A DNA stretch of 64,000 bases from assembly GCF_016909155.1 (NCBI RefSeq), contig NZ_JAFBFG010000001.1, positions 310,001 to 374,000 of the forward strand, written 5' to 3'. The DNA is from Chryseomicrobium aureum. GTDB taxonomy: Bacteria > Bacillota > Bacilli > Bacillales_A > Planococcaceae. Below are positions 28,094 to 41,628 of the stretch, piece by piece (the first letter of the stretch is position 1; every line of letters starts with the position of its first letter). Position numbers and translations under genes: made by a program. The notes beneath the pieces were generated by a model, which did no database searches, had not been told where the DNA came from, and was given only the letters and a program-made list of their open reading frames with translations.

Positions 28094-30592
28094 ATGACAT
28101 ATACTCCAATGATGCAACAATATTTATCAATAAAAAAACAGTACCCAAATGAATTTCTATTTTTCCGATTGGGCGACTTTTACGAACTTTTTTTTGAAGA
28201 TGCGAAACAAGCCGCATCTATTTTAGAAATCACACTGACGGGCAAGGATGCTGGCGCAAAAGAACGGATTCCGATGTGTGGAGTTCCCTATCACTCTGCA
28301 ACAGGATACATCGAAACGCTTGTCAGTAAGGGACACCGTGTCGCGATTTGTGAACAAGTCGAAAATCCGAAGTTTACAAAAGGAATCGTTAAGCGCGAAG
28401 TAGTTCAAGTAATCACGCCGGGAACATTATTTGAAGGTAAGTCGATTTCTTCTGCTACGAATCATTATGTCGGAGCTGCACTGCTAGGTTCTCCAATACA
28501 ACTCGCTTACTTAGATGTGGCGACAGGTGAGGCCTACTCTACGAGCATTCGTGAGAACCATAGAGCGTTATTTGCAAAAGCCAATGAATTGAACATAAAA
28601 GAGCTAGTTCTCCTTGAACAAGATGCATTGCTCGTAGAAGAGCTTAGTGAGCTATACGATGTTCACTTGACTATACATACTCCCGATGAATTGTCCGGGT
28701 ATAGCGATTTATCTCATGAAGCAAGTAAATTATTACTTTCTTATCTTCATGCAACACAAAAACGAACGCTTACTCACCTCCAAACGTTTCAGCATTACGA
28801 GGAAACGGCATTTTTATCCATTGATAGTGCTTCAAAACGAAATCTTGAGCTTGTTCAATCTATCCGCTCGGGTGATCAAAAAGGAACGCTCGCATGGTTA
28901 CTTGATGAGACAAAGACAGCAATGGGATCACGTAAGCTCAAGCAGTGGGTACATCAGCCACTTGCGAATCAGGCAGGCATTGAAAAACGTTTAGACAAAG
29001 TGGAAGCATTTTTAGATGATTTTATGGTGCATGAGGAAGTGAAAGAAGCATTAACTACGGTTTATGACATGGAACGACTTTTAGGAAAAGTGAGTTTCGG
29101 TACATTGAACGGAAAAGATGCTGCGCAGTTGAGAAAAACCTTACAACAAGTACCCGTTTTGAGAGAGATTTTATCCGAATCTACAAATTCACATTTACAA
29201 CAATTGGGACACCAACTTTCAGATCCGGTTGAATGTCGAGAGCTTTTGGAGAGGGCGATTGCCGATTCACCCCCTCTTGCATTAAAGGACGGAGGCGTAA
29301 TTCGCGAGCAATTTTCACAACAGCTCGATGAATTCCGCTATCTCGCTACTAACGGAAAAGACTGGTTAGCTGAACTCGAGCAACGCGAACGTGAGTTGAC
29401 GGGAGTCAAAAACTTAAAGATTGGGTACAACCGGATTTTTGGTTATTACATCGAGTTAACGAAATCGATGGTTCATCTTGCAGATGAAGCACGATACGTT
29501 CGAAAGCAGACACTTGCAAATGCTGAACGCTTCATAACCGAAGAATTGAAGGAAAAAGAGACAATGATTCTAACCGCACAAGAAAAAGCATTAGTTCTTG
29601 AAACAGAACTATTCGAAAAAGTGCGGGATGACATTAAACAACATATATCTGTCCTTCAGCAGCTTGCTGATGCTCTAAGTGAATTAGACGTCCTGCAATC
29701 TTTCGCGACATGTGCAAACTACTATCAATTGACACGCCCTACATTTGAATCGGATACGAAAATGGAAATTCGAGATGGACGACATCCCGTTGTGGAAAAA
29801 ATGATGAACAACCACCACTATGTCGCAAACGACTGTGTGTTGACGAACGAGAAAAATATGTTATTGATTACTGGACCGAACATGTCGGGTAAAAGTACGT
29901 ATATGCGTCAGGTTGCCATCACCATCATTATGGCGCAAATGGGGTCGTTTGTTCCTGCATCTTATGCACTCCTACCGATTACAGATAAAATCTTTACGCG
30001 AATAGGGGCTGCTGATGATCTTGCAGGCGGACAAAGTACGTTTATGTTAGAAATGGTTGAATCAAAAAATGCAATTGTCGGTGCCACAAAAAATAGTTTG
30101 CTGTTATTTGATGAGATTGGCCGGGGAACCTCCACTTATGATGGAATGAGCTTAGCGCAAGCAATGATGGAATACATCCACGATAAGATTGGAGCAAATA
30201 CCCTTTTCTCCACACACTACCATGAACTTACAGAGCTAGAAGGGCAGTTGCCACGCCTTAAAAATGTGCATGTAGCTGCGACAGAACAAGATAAAAAAGT
30301 AGTGTTCCAACACAAAGTGAAAGACGGTGCCGCCGATAAAAGTTATGGCATTCATGTCGCAGAATTAGCGGAACTTCCAATAGCTATAATTGAACGAGCG
30401 CAACAGTTGTTATCGGATTATGAAGAACAAGAAGACCGTCAATTATCCTTATTTGATTTCACTGCGACAAGTGAGCCAAAACTAAAAGAACATGACGTTG
30501 TGGTTCAACTGCGAAAACTAGACGTGATGGATATTACGCCACTCCAAGCGCTGAATTTATTACACACACTCAAACAATCTGTAGAGGAGTGA
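28094..30592 (+). CDS. mutS: DNA mismatch repair protein MutS
   Basis: 832-residue mismatch-recognition ATPase. The mismatch-binding N-terminus is recognisable (FFRLGDFYELFFEDAK, with the Phe-x-Glu wedge class motif). Walker A GPNMSGKST begins at residue 594, followed by LLFDEIGRGTSTYDG and STHYHELTELE. ATG at 28094 is chosen because homologues begin MTxYTPMMQQYL. mutL follows after 7 bp, forming the mutSL operon. Confidence 0.97.
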   Translation: MTYTPMMQQYLSIKKQYPNEFLFFRLGDFYELFFEDAKQAASILEITLTGKDAGAKERIPMCGVPYHSATGYIETLVSKGHRVAICEQVENPKFTKGIVKREVVQVITPGTLFEGKSISSATNHYVGAALLGSPIQLAYLDVATGEAYSTSIRENHRALFAKANELNIKELVLLEQDALLVEELSELYDVHLTIHTPDELSGYSDLSHEASKLLLSYLHATQKRTLTHLQTFQHYEETAFLSIDSASKRNLELVQSIRSGDQKGTLAWLLDETKTAMGSRKLKQWVHQPLANQAGIEKRLDKVEAFLDDFMVHEEVKEALTTVYDMERLLGKVSFGTLNGKDAAQLRKTLQQVPVLREILSESTNSHLQQLGHQLSDPVECRELLERAIADSPPLALKDGGVIREQFSQQLDEFRYLATNGKDWLAELEQRERELTGVKNLKIGYNRIFGYYIELTKSMVHLADEARYVRKQTLANAERFITEELKEKETMILTAQEKALVLETELFEKVRDDIKQHISVLQQLADALSELDVLQSFATCANYYQLTRPTFESDTKMEIRDGRHPVVEKMMNNHHYVANDCVLTNEKNMLLITGPNMSGKSTYMRQVAITIIMAQMGSFVPASYALLPITDKIFTRIGAADDLAGGQSTFMLEMVESKNAIVGATKNSLLLFDEIGRGTSTYDGMSLAQAMMEYIHDKIGANTLFSTHYHELTELEGQLPRLKNVHVAATEQDKKVVFQHKVKDGAADKSYGIHVAELAELPIAIIERAQQLLSDYEEQEDRQLSLFDFTATSEPKLKEHDVVVQLRKLDVMDITPLQALNLLHTLKQSVEE

Positions 30593-30599
30593 GGGACCT

Positions 30600-32381
30600 G
30601 TGACGAAAATAAAAGTAATGGATGAACTGTTATCCAATAAGATAGCAGCTGGAGAAGTCGTCGAGCGTCCTTCCAGTGTTGTGAAAGAACTTGTAGAAAA
30701 TGCGATTGATGCAGGGAGCACATCGATTCAAATAGAATTGGTTGAAGCAGGCCTACAAAAAATCGAAGTCACTGACAACGGGGACGGAATGGACCGAGAA
30801 GATGCGGAGTTAGCATTTTCTCGGCATGCCACGTCTAAACTATTGACTGAACATGAATTGTTTCGTATTCGTTCGCTTGGATTCCGGGGAGAGGCACTTG
30901 CAAGTATTGCAGCGGTCTCTAAAATCTGGATGCAAACCTCAACAGGAGAGGGCTCTGGCACGCAATTGACAATGGAAGGTGGTCGGTCTATAAATGTGCA
31001 AGACGGACCACTACGCAAAGGAACAATCATCCGTGTCGAACAGCTCTTTTATAATACACCGGCTCGTTTGAAGCATGTGAAATCGATACAAACTGAACTA
31101 GGTCACTCAATCGACTTGATCAATAAATTGGCCCTAAGCTATCCATCTATTGCCTTTACTCTGATTCACAATGGACAAACGCTTCTTCAGACGTCTGGAC
31201 GTGGCAATCTTCAACAAGTGGCAGCGTCTATATACGGAACGGGTACAGTAAAGCAAATGATAGCGTTTGAAGCTGAAAATGAAGACTTCAAAATTACGGG
31301 TTTAACGTCACAACCGACCGTGACTCGGGCATCAAAAAACTATTTAACGATTTTTGTGAATGGTAGATGGATCAAGCACTTCGGGTTAAATCGTGCAATC
31401 GAAGAGGCATACCACACGTTTTTACCAATTGGTCGTTATCCGATTACTTTACTTTCCATCACGTTAGATCCGTTACTTTCCGATGTGAACGTGCATCCGG
31501 CGAAACATCAGATTCGCATTAGTAAGGAAAAAGAACTCGAATTGTTTGTGACAAAAACACTTCGTGAAGTACTACGTGGGAAGCAAGATATCCCAAAAAT
31601 GACGGTTCCAAAAGAAAAGCCAGCTCCTTCGACTCAAACCTCTTTTTTTCAAAACACGACGAAAACCTATGACTATAGTGCACCACCTGTAGTCGACCAA
31701 GAGTATATCGAACAAACAGTAGAGCAAATTTTTGAAAAGAGTGCACAAGAGTCGCTTGATGTTTTAGAAGAAGGTGTAGAGGCCGTATCTGCGCCGGTTT
31801 TACCGGAGATGGACATCGTCGGACAGATTCATGGAACCTATATAGTCGGTCAAGCGCAGGATGGATTTTATTTGGTTGATCAACACGCGGCACAAGAGAG
31901 AATCAAGTACGAGTTTTACCGAACGAAAGTAGGGGAAGTGAATCATGAAGAGCGTCAAATGCTTTTGCTCCCATTAACCTTTCATTTTTCTCTCGATGAG
32001 GCGCTTCGTATTAAAGAAAATCGACAAGAACTTGAGTCGGTGGGTATTAGGGTTGAAGAGTTTGGAGATTCCAGCTTTGTCGTTCGTGAATACCCTTCTT
32101 GGTTTCCGAAAAATCAAGAACGTACGATTATCGAAACAATGCTCCAAGCAGCGCTAGATAAAAAGCACGTAAATGTAGCAAAATTACGGGAAGAAGCAGC
32201 GATTTTGATGAGCTGTAAATTATCGATTAAAGCGAATCACTACTTACCACGTGAGCAGATGGCGACATTACTTGAGGATTTGCGACACTGTGAACAGCCC
32301 TATACCTGTCCGCATGGTCGACCGGTCGTCATTCATTTTTCAAGTTACGAGATTGAAAAAATGTTCAAACGTGTCATGTAA
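30600..32381 (+). CDS. mutL: DNA mismatch repair protein MutL
   Basis: 593-residue GHKL ATPase and endonuclease. N-terminal motifs: KIAAGEVVERPSSVVKELVENAIDAG, then DNGDGM, and GFRGEALASIAAV. The C-terminal endonuclease domain contains LVDQHAAQERIKYE (the DQHA(x)2E(x)4E nuclease motif) and CPHGRP, consistent with a nicking MutL of non-methyl-directed repair. The GTG start at 30600 follows GAGTGAGGG. glpK starts only 13 bp downstream of the stop. Confidence 0.97.
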   Translation: MTKIKVMDELLSNKIAAGEVVERPSSVVKELVENAIDAGSTSIQIELVEAGLQKIEVTDNGDGMDREDAELAFSRHATSKLLTEHELFRIRSLGFRGEALASIAAVSKIWMQTSTGEGSGTQLTMEGGRSINVQDGPLRKGTIIRVEQLFYNTPARLKHVKSIQTELGHSIDLINKLALSYPSIAFTLIHNGQTLLQTSGRGNLQQVAASIYGTGTVKQMIAFEAENEDFKITGLTSQPTVTRASKNYLTIFVNGRWIKHFGLNRAIEEAYHTFLPIGRYPITLLSITLDPLLSDVNVHPAKHQIRISKEKELELFVTKTLREVLRGKQDIPKMTVPKEKPAPSTQTSFFQNTTKTYDYSAPPVVDQEYIEQTVEQIFEKSAQESLDVLEEGVEAVSAPVLPEMDIVGQIHGTYIVGQAQDGFYLVDQHAAQERIKYEFYRTKVGEVNHEERQMLLLPLTFHFSLDEALRIKENRQELESVGIRVEEFGDSSFVVREYPSWFPKNQERTIIETMLQAALDKKHVNVAKLREEAAILMSCKLSIKANHYLPREQMATLLEDLRHCEQPYTCPHGRPVVIHFSSYEIEKMFKRVM

Positions 32382-35532
<3,151 letters not shown>

Positions 35533-35536
<4 letters not shown>

Positions 35537-36435
35537 CGACAAAGTGGATGGAGATGACCGATCAGTCAAAACTTTTCGTACGCGACTATCCTGTTGAAGA
35601 CGCGACTACAACAGTCGTCGTGTTACATGGTTTAGCAGAACATTCGGCTCGTTATGAGCAGTTTGCTGGTGAATTGAATGACAAAGGCTATCATGTACTT
35701 GTTCCCGATCACCGGGGGCATGGCCAAACTGGAGAACGTGCGGGCCGCCTTGGTTATTTTGCGGAAGAAAATGGGTTTGAGCGCGTGGTGGATGACGTAA
35801 ATGAGTTGATACAGCACCATCTCCTCGATTATCCGTCACGTGCAATTTTCTTGGTCGGCCATAGTATGGGGTCATTTCTCGCTCGTAGATATGTTCAAAA
35901 GTATCCGGCTGTCGTTGATAAACTTGTTTTGATTGGCACTGGAGGAGACCCAGGACTTCTTGGAGCTTTTGGAGCGCGTCTTGCAACTTTCAAGGCCCGC
36001 GGGGAAGGTGCAACACAGCCGGGGACACTTATGAATAAGTTAACCTTTGGAAATTACAATAAAGGTATAGAAGATGCAGAGACGGAGTCGGATTGGTTAT
36101 CTACTGATGCTGAAGTAGTGAGAGATTACCTCGCTGACCCGTATTGTGGTTTTGTACCCACGAATAAGCTATATCAAGACTTATTACAAGGATTAAAAAC
36201 GATTCACGCGACAGACCAGCTTGCACGTATGAGAAAGAGTCTTCCTGTGTTACTGATTGCAGGTACAGATGATCCAGTGGGGGATTACGGGAAAGGTGTT
36301 CGTAAAGTTGCTCTAAGTTTTCAAAAAGCAGGTAGTGAAGATGTCAAACTTGTCTTGATTGAAGGGCAGCGCCATGAAATTTTAAATGGTAAAGGGCGTC
36401 AAACGGTCGTTGATCAAATTTTAGGATGGTTGTAA
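35533..36435 (+). CDS. alpha/beta hydrolase, monoacylglycerol lipase/lysophospholipase-like
   Basis: 300-residue serine hydrolase of the Hydrolase_4 (serine aminopeptidase S33/monoglyceride lipase) type. The oxyanion HG is in VVLHGLAEHSARYEQ; nucleophile Ser111 in GHSMGS; probable Asp in GTDDPVGDYG and His in EGQRHEILN. HRGHGQTG is also typical. No signal peptide, so cytoplasmic. It is coupled by a 4-bp overlap to glpD and its stop abuts miaA. The glpKD context suggests it releases glycerol from monoacylglycerols; substrate is inferred. Confidence 0.87.
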
Positions 36436-37365
36436 ATGAAACAAAAAGTAGTAGTACTGATAGGACCGACGGCCGTTGGGAAGACGGCAACAAGTATTGC
36501 CCTTGCAAAAGCAATTAACGCTGAAATCATCAATGGGGATGCGCTTCAAGTTTATAAAGGATTGACGATTGGAACGGCAAAGATTTCTGAAGAGGAAATG
36601 GAAGGTATTCCACATCACTTACTCTCCATAAGAGAACCAGATGAAGCTTTTTCAGTTGCTGACTATCAATCCATCGTAAGAAAGAAAATACAAGAGATCG
36701 CAGCAAGAGGAAAAGTCCCTCTCATTGTTGGGGGAACAGGTATGTACATCCAATCTATTCTCTATGACTTCCGCTTTAATTCATCACCACAAGATATGGA
36801 ATTACGTGAAAAGTTGGAAAGTGAAGATGCTATCGCATTATGGAACAAGTTAGACACACTTGACCCAGAAGCAGCTACTACCATCTCTTATCAAAACAAA
36901 CAGCGTGTCATTCGTGCATTGGAGCGTGTCATGAGTGCTGGTATTACACAAAAAGAACAGCAACAAGATACGGGCAATGAACCCTATTATGATTTTTACA
37001 TCATCGGATTAAACCGTGACCGACAAGAACTTTATGATCGGATCAATTACCGTGTAGAAGTGATGATAAAACAAGGGCTACTAGAGGAAGTAAAGCAATT
37101 ACTTTCATATGTACCGAAAGAGGCGCAGTCGTTCAAAGCGATTGGGTATAAGGAAGTCATCGAAGCCATAGATGGTAACTGGCCCCGCCAACTTTTAGTG
37201 GAAACGATTCAACAAAACACTCGACGTTATGCAAAGCGGCAGTTGACCTACTTCCGGAATAAATTGCCTGTCAACTGGTATCACCCTGAAAAGGACATCA
37301 CTCAGATCGAACTAGATTGCCAAAAGTTTTTGAAGGAAAATAACGAGGAATTAGCGAATAAGTAG
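36436..37365 (+). CDS. miaA: tRNA dimethylallyltransferase
   Basis: Adds the isopentenyl group to A37 of tRNAs reading UNN codons; product is the substrate of MiaB encoded at 21965. P-loop GPTAVGKT at residues 10-17, [18 protein letters not shown] next, and [14 protein letters not shown] later. Length 309 is standard. The ATG abuts the lipase stop (TAA-ATG). hfq follows 29 bp later with its own Shine-Dalgarno, as in many bacteria. Confidence 0.96.
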   Translation: MKQKVVVLIGPTAVGKTATSIALAKAINAEIINGDALQVYKGLTIGTAKISEEEMEGIPHHLLSIREPDEAFSVADYQSIVRKKIQEIAARGKVPLIVGGTGMYIQSILYDFRFNSSPQDMELREKLESEDAIALWNKLDTLDPEAATTISYQNKQRVIRALERVMSAGITQKEQQQDTGNEPYYDFYIIGLNRDRQELYDRINYRVEVMIKQGLLEEVKQLLSYVPKEAQSFKAIGYKEVIEAIDGNWPRQLLVETIQQNTRRYAKRQLTYFRNKLPVNWYHPEKDITQIELDCQKFLKENNEELANK

Positions 37366-37394
37366 GTAGAGACGAGGACAAAGGGGAGATTCTA

Positions 37395-37622
37395 ATGGCG
37401 AATGTAAATATGCAAGATACGTTTTTGAATCAGTTGCGTAAAAATGAAGTGTTTGTGACTGTATTTTTACTAAACGGTTTTCAACTGAAGGGGTTAATCA
37501 AATCGTATGACAACTTCACCGTATTACTTGAGTCGGATGGGAAACAGCACTTGATTTATAAACATGCGATTTCAACATTTGCTCCAAGTAAGCGCGTAGA
37601 ATTAAATTTAACATCAAATTAA
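37395..37622 (+). CDS. hfq: RNA chaperone Hfq
   Basis: 75-residue Sm-fold protein with Sm1 ([19 protein letters not shown]) and Sm2 ([12 protein letters not shown]; compare the usual YKHAIST) motifs. AAGGGGAG lies before the ATG. The short tail is typical of Gram-positive Hfq. It closes the mutS-to-hfq run and is followed by a terminator. Confidence 0.96.
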   Translation: MANVNMQDTFLNQLRKNEVFVTVFLLNGFQLKGLIKSYDNFTVLLESDGKQHLIYKHAISTFAPSKRVELNLTSN

Positions 37623-37628
37623 TGGAGA

Positions 37629-37660
37629 GCTCGTCCTCTAGCGGAGGCGGGCTTTCTTTT
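37629..37660 (+). terminator. hfq terminator
   Basis: GCTCGTCCTC / GGAGGCGGGC stem with a TAGC loop (one mismatch, several G-T pairs), then TTTCTTTT. Confidence 0.75.
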
Positions 37661-37680
37661 CAGTAGGAAAGGAAATAAGT

Positions 37681-38919
37681 ATGACACACTTTTTATTACC
37701 ACAACAACTAGACTACATTGAACAAATCGAGAAAGAGATTGCCCCACAACAAAAAGAAGCAGAGCGTATCGCTTTTTACAACCAACAAAAAGTTTTGCAT
37801 GCGTTTTGGAACCATTCAGTGAGTGAACATCATCTCACGCCTTCATTTGGGTATGGATATGACGACGAAGGACGTGACACCCTAGAAGCTGTCTATGCGG
37901 ATGTATTTAGAGCAGAGGCAGCCTTGGTCCGCCCGCAAATCATTTCGGGTACACATGCCATTACCATTGCACTCTTTGGCATTTTACGTCCTGGAGATGA
38001 GCTCATCTATATTACCGGTAAACCGTACGATACATTAGCATCAATCGTCGATGGGGGAGAAGTAGATACTGGTTCATTGAAAGATTTCGGTATTCGCTAT
38101 CGCCATATTGATCTTGTGGGTGGACTGGGAATTGATTGGGAATCCGTGAAAGCGGCGTGTAGCTCTTCACCAAAAGTAATGGCGATTCAGCGTTCTCGAG
38201 GCTACGCGAACCGCCCTTCATTCACGATTGCACAAATCAAAGAGATGGTCACTTTCATTAAAACCTATAGTCCGCATACCATCATTTTTGTAGATAACTG
38301 TTACGGGGAGTTTGTTGAAGAGTTAGAGCCAACAGAAGTGGGTGCAGATTATATGGCAGGATCTCTCATTAAAAATCCTGGTGGAGGTCTTGCGAAAATT
38401 GGTGGGTATATCGCAGGAAAAAAAGAAATTGTTGAAAAATGTGCATTTCGCATGACATCTCCGGGTATAGGGGGAGAGGCAGGAGCATCCCTATATGCGC
38501 TGCAGGATATGTATCAAGGATTTTTTATGGCACCACATATCGTCCTGCAAGCAGTAAAAGGGGCTTACTTTACAGCAGCTGCACTGGAGAATAAAGGATT
38601 TACAGCTTCACCAGCTTCTACTGAAAAGCGCACGGATCTAATTCAATCCGTTATTTTCACTACGCCTGACGAAATGATAAAGTTCTGTCAGCAAATCCAA
38701 GCGTCTTCTCCAATTAACGCGAAGTTCGCTCCAATTCCAGCATATATGCCTGGGTATGAAGACGACGTCATTATGGCGGCTGGAACATTTATTCAAGGGT
38801 CGAGTATTGAACTGACAGCAGATGGTCCAATTCGCCCCCCTTATACAGCTTATGTGCAGGGTGGACTGACATATGAACATATTAAACTTGCGGTTATACG
38901 GGCTCTCTTCTCACTTTAA
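37681..38919 (+). CDS. ynbB: YnbB-like PLP-dependent enzyme (methionine gamma-lyase/aluminium-resistance family)
   Basis: 412-residue fold-type I PLP enzyme of the family annotated as aluminium resistance protein or methionine gamma-lyase-like. PLP-binding Lys231 in SLIKNPGGG; GTHAITIALFGILRPGDEL near residue 90. GGAAAGGAAA precedes the ATG. It lies upstream of glnR as in B. subtilis, but hflX and spoVK, which lie between hfq and ynbB there, are absent. Its natural substrate is uncertain. Confidence 0.88.
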   Translation: MTHFLLPQQLDYIEQIEKEIAPQQKEAERIAFYNQQKVLHAFWNHSVSEHHLTPSFGYGYDDEGRDTLEAVYADVFRAEAALVRPQIISGTHAITIALFGILRPGDELIYITGKPYDTLASIVDGGEVDTGSLKDFGIRYRHIDLVGGLGIDWESVKAACSSSPKVMAIQRSRGYANRPSFTIAQIKEMVTFIKTYSPHTIIFVDNCYGEFVEELEPTEVGADYMAGSLIKNPGGGLAKIGGYIAGKKEIVEKCAFRMTSPGIGGEAGASLYALQDMYQGFFMAPHIVLQAVKGAYFTAAALENKGFTASPASTEKRTDLIQSVIFTTPDEMIKFCQQIQASSPINAKFAPIPAYMPGYEDDVIMAAGTFIQGSSIELTADGPIRPPYTAYVQGGLTYEHIKLAVIRALFSL

Positions 38920-38926
38920 TTTTTTA

Positions 38927-38943
38927 TGTCAGATTAGCTAACA
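38927..38943 (+). promoter_or_regulatory. GlnR/TnrA box 1
   Basis: TGTCA-N7-TAACA is a perfect fit to the GlnR/TnrA consensus TGTNA-N7-TNACA, just upstream of the -35 hexamer. Confidence 0.85.
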
Positions 38944-38948
38944 TGTTG

Positions 38949-38977
38949 TTGACATGTAAGTTAACATGACATATACT
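38949..38977 (+). promoter_or_regulatory. SigA promoter of glnRA
   Basis: Perfect TTGACA at 38949-38954, 17-bp spacer, TATACT at 38972-38977. Confidence 0.88.
38955..38971 (+). promoter_or_regulatory. GlnR/TnrA box 2 in the promoter spacer
   Basis: TGTAA-N7-TGACA, a perfect consensus match that fills the 17-bp spacer exactly, so occupancy should block RNA polymerase. Two boxes, one upstream and one in the spacer, reproduce the classic glnRA autoregulation layout. Confidence 0.87.
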
Positions 38978-39005
38978 ATTTTTAGATGAAGAGAGGAGGT
39001 GCAGC

Positions 39006-39398
39006 ATGGAAAAGCAGTGGAGACGATCGATGCCCATACTGTCGATGAACATCGTGATGCAATTGACAGGCTTGACGGCTCGACAAATTCGGTATTATGA
39101 AGAAAATGAATTGATTTATCCTTCTCGTACAGAGGGGAAGCAACGCATGTTTTCATTAGATGATATTGATACGCTTCTTGAAATCAAAGATTTACTTGCT
39201 AGTGGAGTGAATATTGCAGGAATCAAACAGATTTTTGAGATGAAAAAGCAACCAGCTGCTACCTCCATACATAAGATCTCGGATGTAGAACTTCGCTCAA
39301 TTGTCAAAGAAGAGCTGAAGAAATCGCAACTGAATCAGCGTGTCTCTTTAAGGCAAGGCGATTTGTCACGGTTTTTTAACAATGGCAAATCTTATTAA
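39006..39398 (+). CDS. glnR: GlnR, MerR-family nitrogen regulator
   Basis: 130-residue repressor of glnRA, activated for binding by feedback-inhibited glutamine synthetase. The winged helix spans residues ~15-75 ([21 protein letters not shown], then [13 protein letters not shown]). A short Lys/Arg-Gln-rich C-terminal tail ([14 protein letters not shown]) is the glutamine-synthetase-sensing part in homologues. The Shine-Dalgarno is a near-perfect GAGGAGGT. glnA follows after 19 bp. Confidence 0.95.
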   Translation: MEKQWRRSMPILSMNIVMQLTGLTARQIRYYEENELIYPSRTEGKQRMFSLDDIDTLLEIKDLLASGVNIAGIKQIFEMKKQPAATSIHKISDVELRSIVKEELKKSQLNQRVSLRQGDLSRFFNNGKSY

Positions 39399-39417
39399 TA
39401 AATAGGAGAGTGAAAAA

Positions 39418-40752
39418 ATGGGTAAGTACACAAAAGAAGATATTAAGAATCTAGTAAAAGAGCATGACGTTCGGTACATCCGACTTCAGTTCACAGACAT
39501 CTTAGGGACAATCAAGAATGTTGAAATTCCTGTGAGTCAGCTAGACAAAGCACTCGATAATAAAATGATGTTTGACGGTTCTTCCATCGAAGGATTTGTG
39601 CGTATCGAAGAATCTGATATGTACCTAGTTCCTGATCTAGACACATGGGTAGTGTTCCCATGGATTACTGGTAAAGGGAAAGTAGCTCGCCTGATTTGTG
39701 ACATCAACCGTCCAGATGGTTCTCCATTTGAAGGTGACCCACGTAACAACTTGAAACGTGTTTTAAAAGAGATGGAAGAGCTAGGATTCACATCATTCAA
39801 CTTAGGGCCTGAGCCTGAGTTCTTCTTATTCAAATTAGATGAAAAAGGTGAACCAACGCTAGAATTGAATGACCACGGTGGTTATTTTGACCTTGCACCA
39901 ATGGATCTAGGTGAAAACTGTCGTCGTGATATCGTATTAGAATTAGAAGATATGGGCTTTGAAATTGAAGCATCTCACCACGAAGTAGCACCAGGGCAAC
40001 ATGAAATCGACTTCAAATATGCAAATGCTGTAGAAGCATGTGACAACATTCAAACATTCAAATTGGTTGTTAAGACTATTGCACGTAAACACGGTTTGCA
40101 CGCAACATTTATGCCAAAACCATTGTTCGGTGTGAATGGTTCAGGGATGCACTTTAACTTGTCATTGTTCAATGGCAAAGAGAACGCATTCTTTGATGAA
40201 AATGCAGATATGCAGTTAAGTGAGACAGCAATGCAGTTTATGGCTGGAGTTTTGAAACACGTACAAGGTTTCACAGCTATCACTAACCCAACTGTCAACT
40301 CATACAAGCGTCTAGTACCAGGTTACGAAGCACCAGTTTATGTAGCATGGTCTGGTCAAAACCGTAGTCCATTAATTCGTATCCCTTCATCACGTGGTTT
40401 GAGTACGCGTATTGAGGTGCGTTCTGTGGATCCAGCTGCAAACCCATACCTTGCAATGGCTGTAATCTTGCAAGCAGGTCTTGATGGTATCAAGAACAAA
40501 TTGACACCACCACCTGCAGTGGACCGTAATATTTACAACATGAATGAAAAAGAGCGTGAAGAAGTAGGAATCGCAAATCTTCCTGGAACTCTTCAATCAG
40601 CGCTTAAAGAACTTTCTAAGAACGAAACTGTTATTCAAGGTCTTGGTGAGCACATCTACCACAACTTCGTGGAAGCGAAAGAAATCGAGTGGGATATGTT
40701 CCGTACAACAGTACACCCTTGGGAACGCGAGCAATACTTGAAGATGTATTAA
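39418..40752 (+). CDS. glnA: glutamine synthetase type I-alpha
   Basis: 444-residue enzyme condensing glutamate and ammonia. It has the signature FDGSSIEGF near residue 55, then GPEPEFFLF, the ATP-binding stretch [18 protein letters not shown] and [16 protein letters not shown]-like sequence (here [15 protein letters not shown]). The length, and the lack of an obvious adenylylation insert, fit the Gram-positive feedback-regulated class that also controls GlnR. It is co-transcribed with glnR. Confidence 0.97.
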   Translation: MGKYTKEDIKNLVKEHDVRYIRLQFTDILGTIKNVEIPVSQLDKALDNKMMFDGSSIEGFVRIEESDMYLVPDLDTWVVFPWITGKGKVARLICDINRPDGSPFEGDPRNNLKRVLKEMEELGFTSFNLGPEPEFFLFKLDEKGEPTLELNDHGGYFDLAPMDLGENCRRDIVLELEDMGFEIEASHHEVAPGQHEIDFKYANAVEACDNIQTFKLVVKTIARKHGLHATFMPKPLFGVNGSGMHFNLSLFNGKENAFFDENADMQLSETAMQFMAGVLKHVQGFTAITNPTVNSYKRLVPGYEAPVYVAWSGQNRSPLIRIPSSRGLSTRIEVRSVDPAANPYLAMAVILQAGLDGIKNKLTPPPAVDRNIYNMNEKEREEVGIANLPGTLQSALKELSKNETVIQGLGEHIYHNFVEAKEIEWDMFRTTVHPWEREQYLKMY

Positions 40753-40756
40753 TAGA

Positions 40757-40798
40757 GTCAAAACCTTCGTTGGAAGCAATTTCAGCGAAGGTTTTTTA
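40757..40798 (+). terminator. glnA terminator
   Basis: AAAACCTTCG / CGAAGGTTTT stem around a 14-nt loop, then T-run. Confidence 0.85.
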
Positions 40799-40833
40799 AT
40801 TGTGGAGGTAATAAATGGAATAGATTGATAGAA

Positions 40834-40876
40834 TAAAAAAACTTCGCTGGACAGAAACCCAGCGAAGTCTTTTTAA
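40834..40876 (-). terminator. lexA terminator
   Basis: On the minus strand, stem ACTTCGCTGG / CCAGCGAAGT with a T-run; on the plus strand T5 also follows, so it may act in both directions. Confidence 0.85.
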
Positions 40877-41496
40877 TGAATATGGCGATATACACCGACA
40901 ACTTTACCTAAAATGCTTACTTGATCCACAATAATTGGTTCAAGTGATGAATTTTCAGGTTGGAGTCTAAAATAATTTTTCTCTTTAAAGAACCGCTTTA
41001 CAGTCGCTTCATCTTCTTCTGTCATCGCTACTACAATATCCCCATTGTTTGCAGAATTTTGTTGCTTCACGACAACATAATCTCCATTTAAAATTCCGGC
41101 TTCAATCATACTATCTCCCATGATCTCAAGCATGAACAAGTGGTCATCAATCGTACCAAATGTCGTCGGAAGAGGGAAGAACTCCTCAATGTTCTCGATA
41201 GCTGTAATTGGTTGTCCTGCTGTTACTTTCCCGATTAAAGGTACTTGAACAACAGAAGCGGGTGAAATATCTGTTACATCTAATTCTTCTAAAATTTCAA
41301 TTGCACGTGGTTTTGTAGGATCTCTGCGAATCAAGCCTTTGCTTTCTAAACGCGCAAGATGACCATGAACTGTAGAACTCGAAGCCAAACCGACAGCTTC
41401 ACCAATTTCTCTTACGGAAGGCGGATAGCCTTTTTTTCGTACTTCTTCTTTTATAAAAGCGAGTATATCTTCTTGTCTTTTTGAAGCCTTTCTCAT
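40873..41496 (-). CDS. lexA: LexA SOS repressor
   Basis: 207-residue autocleaving repressor. N-terminal winged helix ([24 protein letters not shown]), Ala-Gly cleavage site in GKVTAGQP, catalytic Ser in MGDSMIEAG and Lys in [12 protein letters not shown] at 41496 follows GGAGGGG on the minus strand; in-frame codons further upstream lie across the promoter and SOS boxes. It is divergent from yneA, exactly as in B. subtilis. Confidence 0.96.
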   Translation of the reverse strand: MRKASKRQEDILAFIKEEVRKKGYPPSVREIGEAVGLASSSTVHGHLARLESKGLIRRDPTKPRAIEILEELDVTDISPASVVQVPLIGKVTAGQPITAIENIEEFFPLPTTFGTIDDHLFMLEIMGDSMIEAGILNGDYVVVKQQNSANNGDIVVAMTEEDEATVKRFFKEKNYFRLQPENSSLEPIIVDQVSILGKVVGVYRHIH

Positions 41497-41537
41497 TAGG
41501 GTTCCCCTCCAAGTCACGATCATTATTTCATATCTAA

Positions 41538-41566
41538 AGTATAGCATTTGAACCAATGAAATGCAA
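41538..41566 (-). promoter_or_regulatory. SigA promoter of lexA
   Basis: Minus strand: TTGCAT (41561-41566), 17-bp spacer, TATACT (41538-41543). Confidence 0.75.
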
Positions 41567-41577
41567 ACATAGGTTCT
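41564..41577. promoter_or_regulatory. LexA box 1 (lexA side)
   Basis: CAAACATAGGTTCT, 11 of 14 to the consensus, overlapping the lexA -35 hexamer. It is the weakest of three boxes in this gap. Confidence 0.55.
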
Positions 41578-41585
41578 AAAATGGT

Positions 41586-41615
41586 TTGACAAGAAACGTG
41601 TGTTCGTATTATGAT
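41586..41615 (+). promoter_or_regulatory. SigA promoter of yneA
   Basis: Perfect TTGACA (41586-41591), 18-bp spacer, TATGAT (41610-41615). Confidence 0.75.
41593..41606. promoter_or_regulatory. LexA box 2
   Basis: GAAACGTGTGTTCG, 12 of 14 to the consensus, inside the yneA promoter spacer. Confidence 0.72.
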
Positions 41616-41628
41616 GAGTATACATATA

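Noticed and set aside
37681-38919. Cystathionine/methionine gamma-lyase of the standard Cys/Met metabolism family
   Set aside because: Length and motifs fit the separate YnbB (aluminium-resistance-annotated) family, and synteny upstream of glnR agrees.
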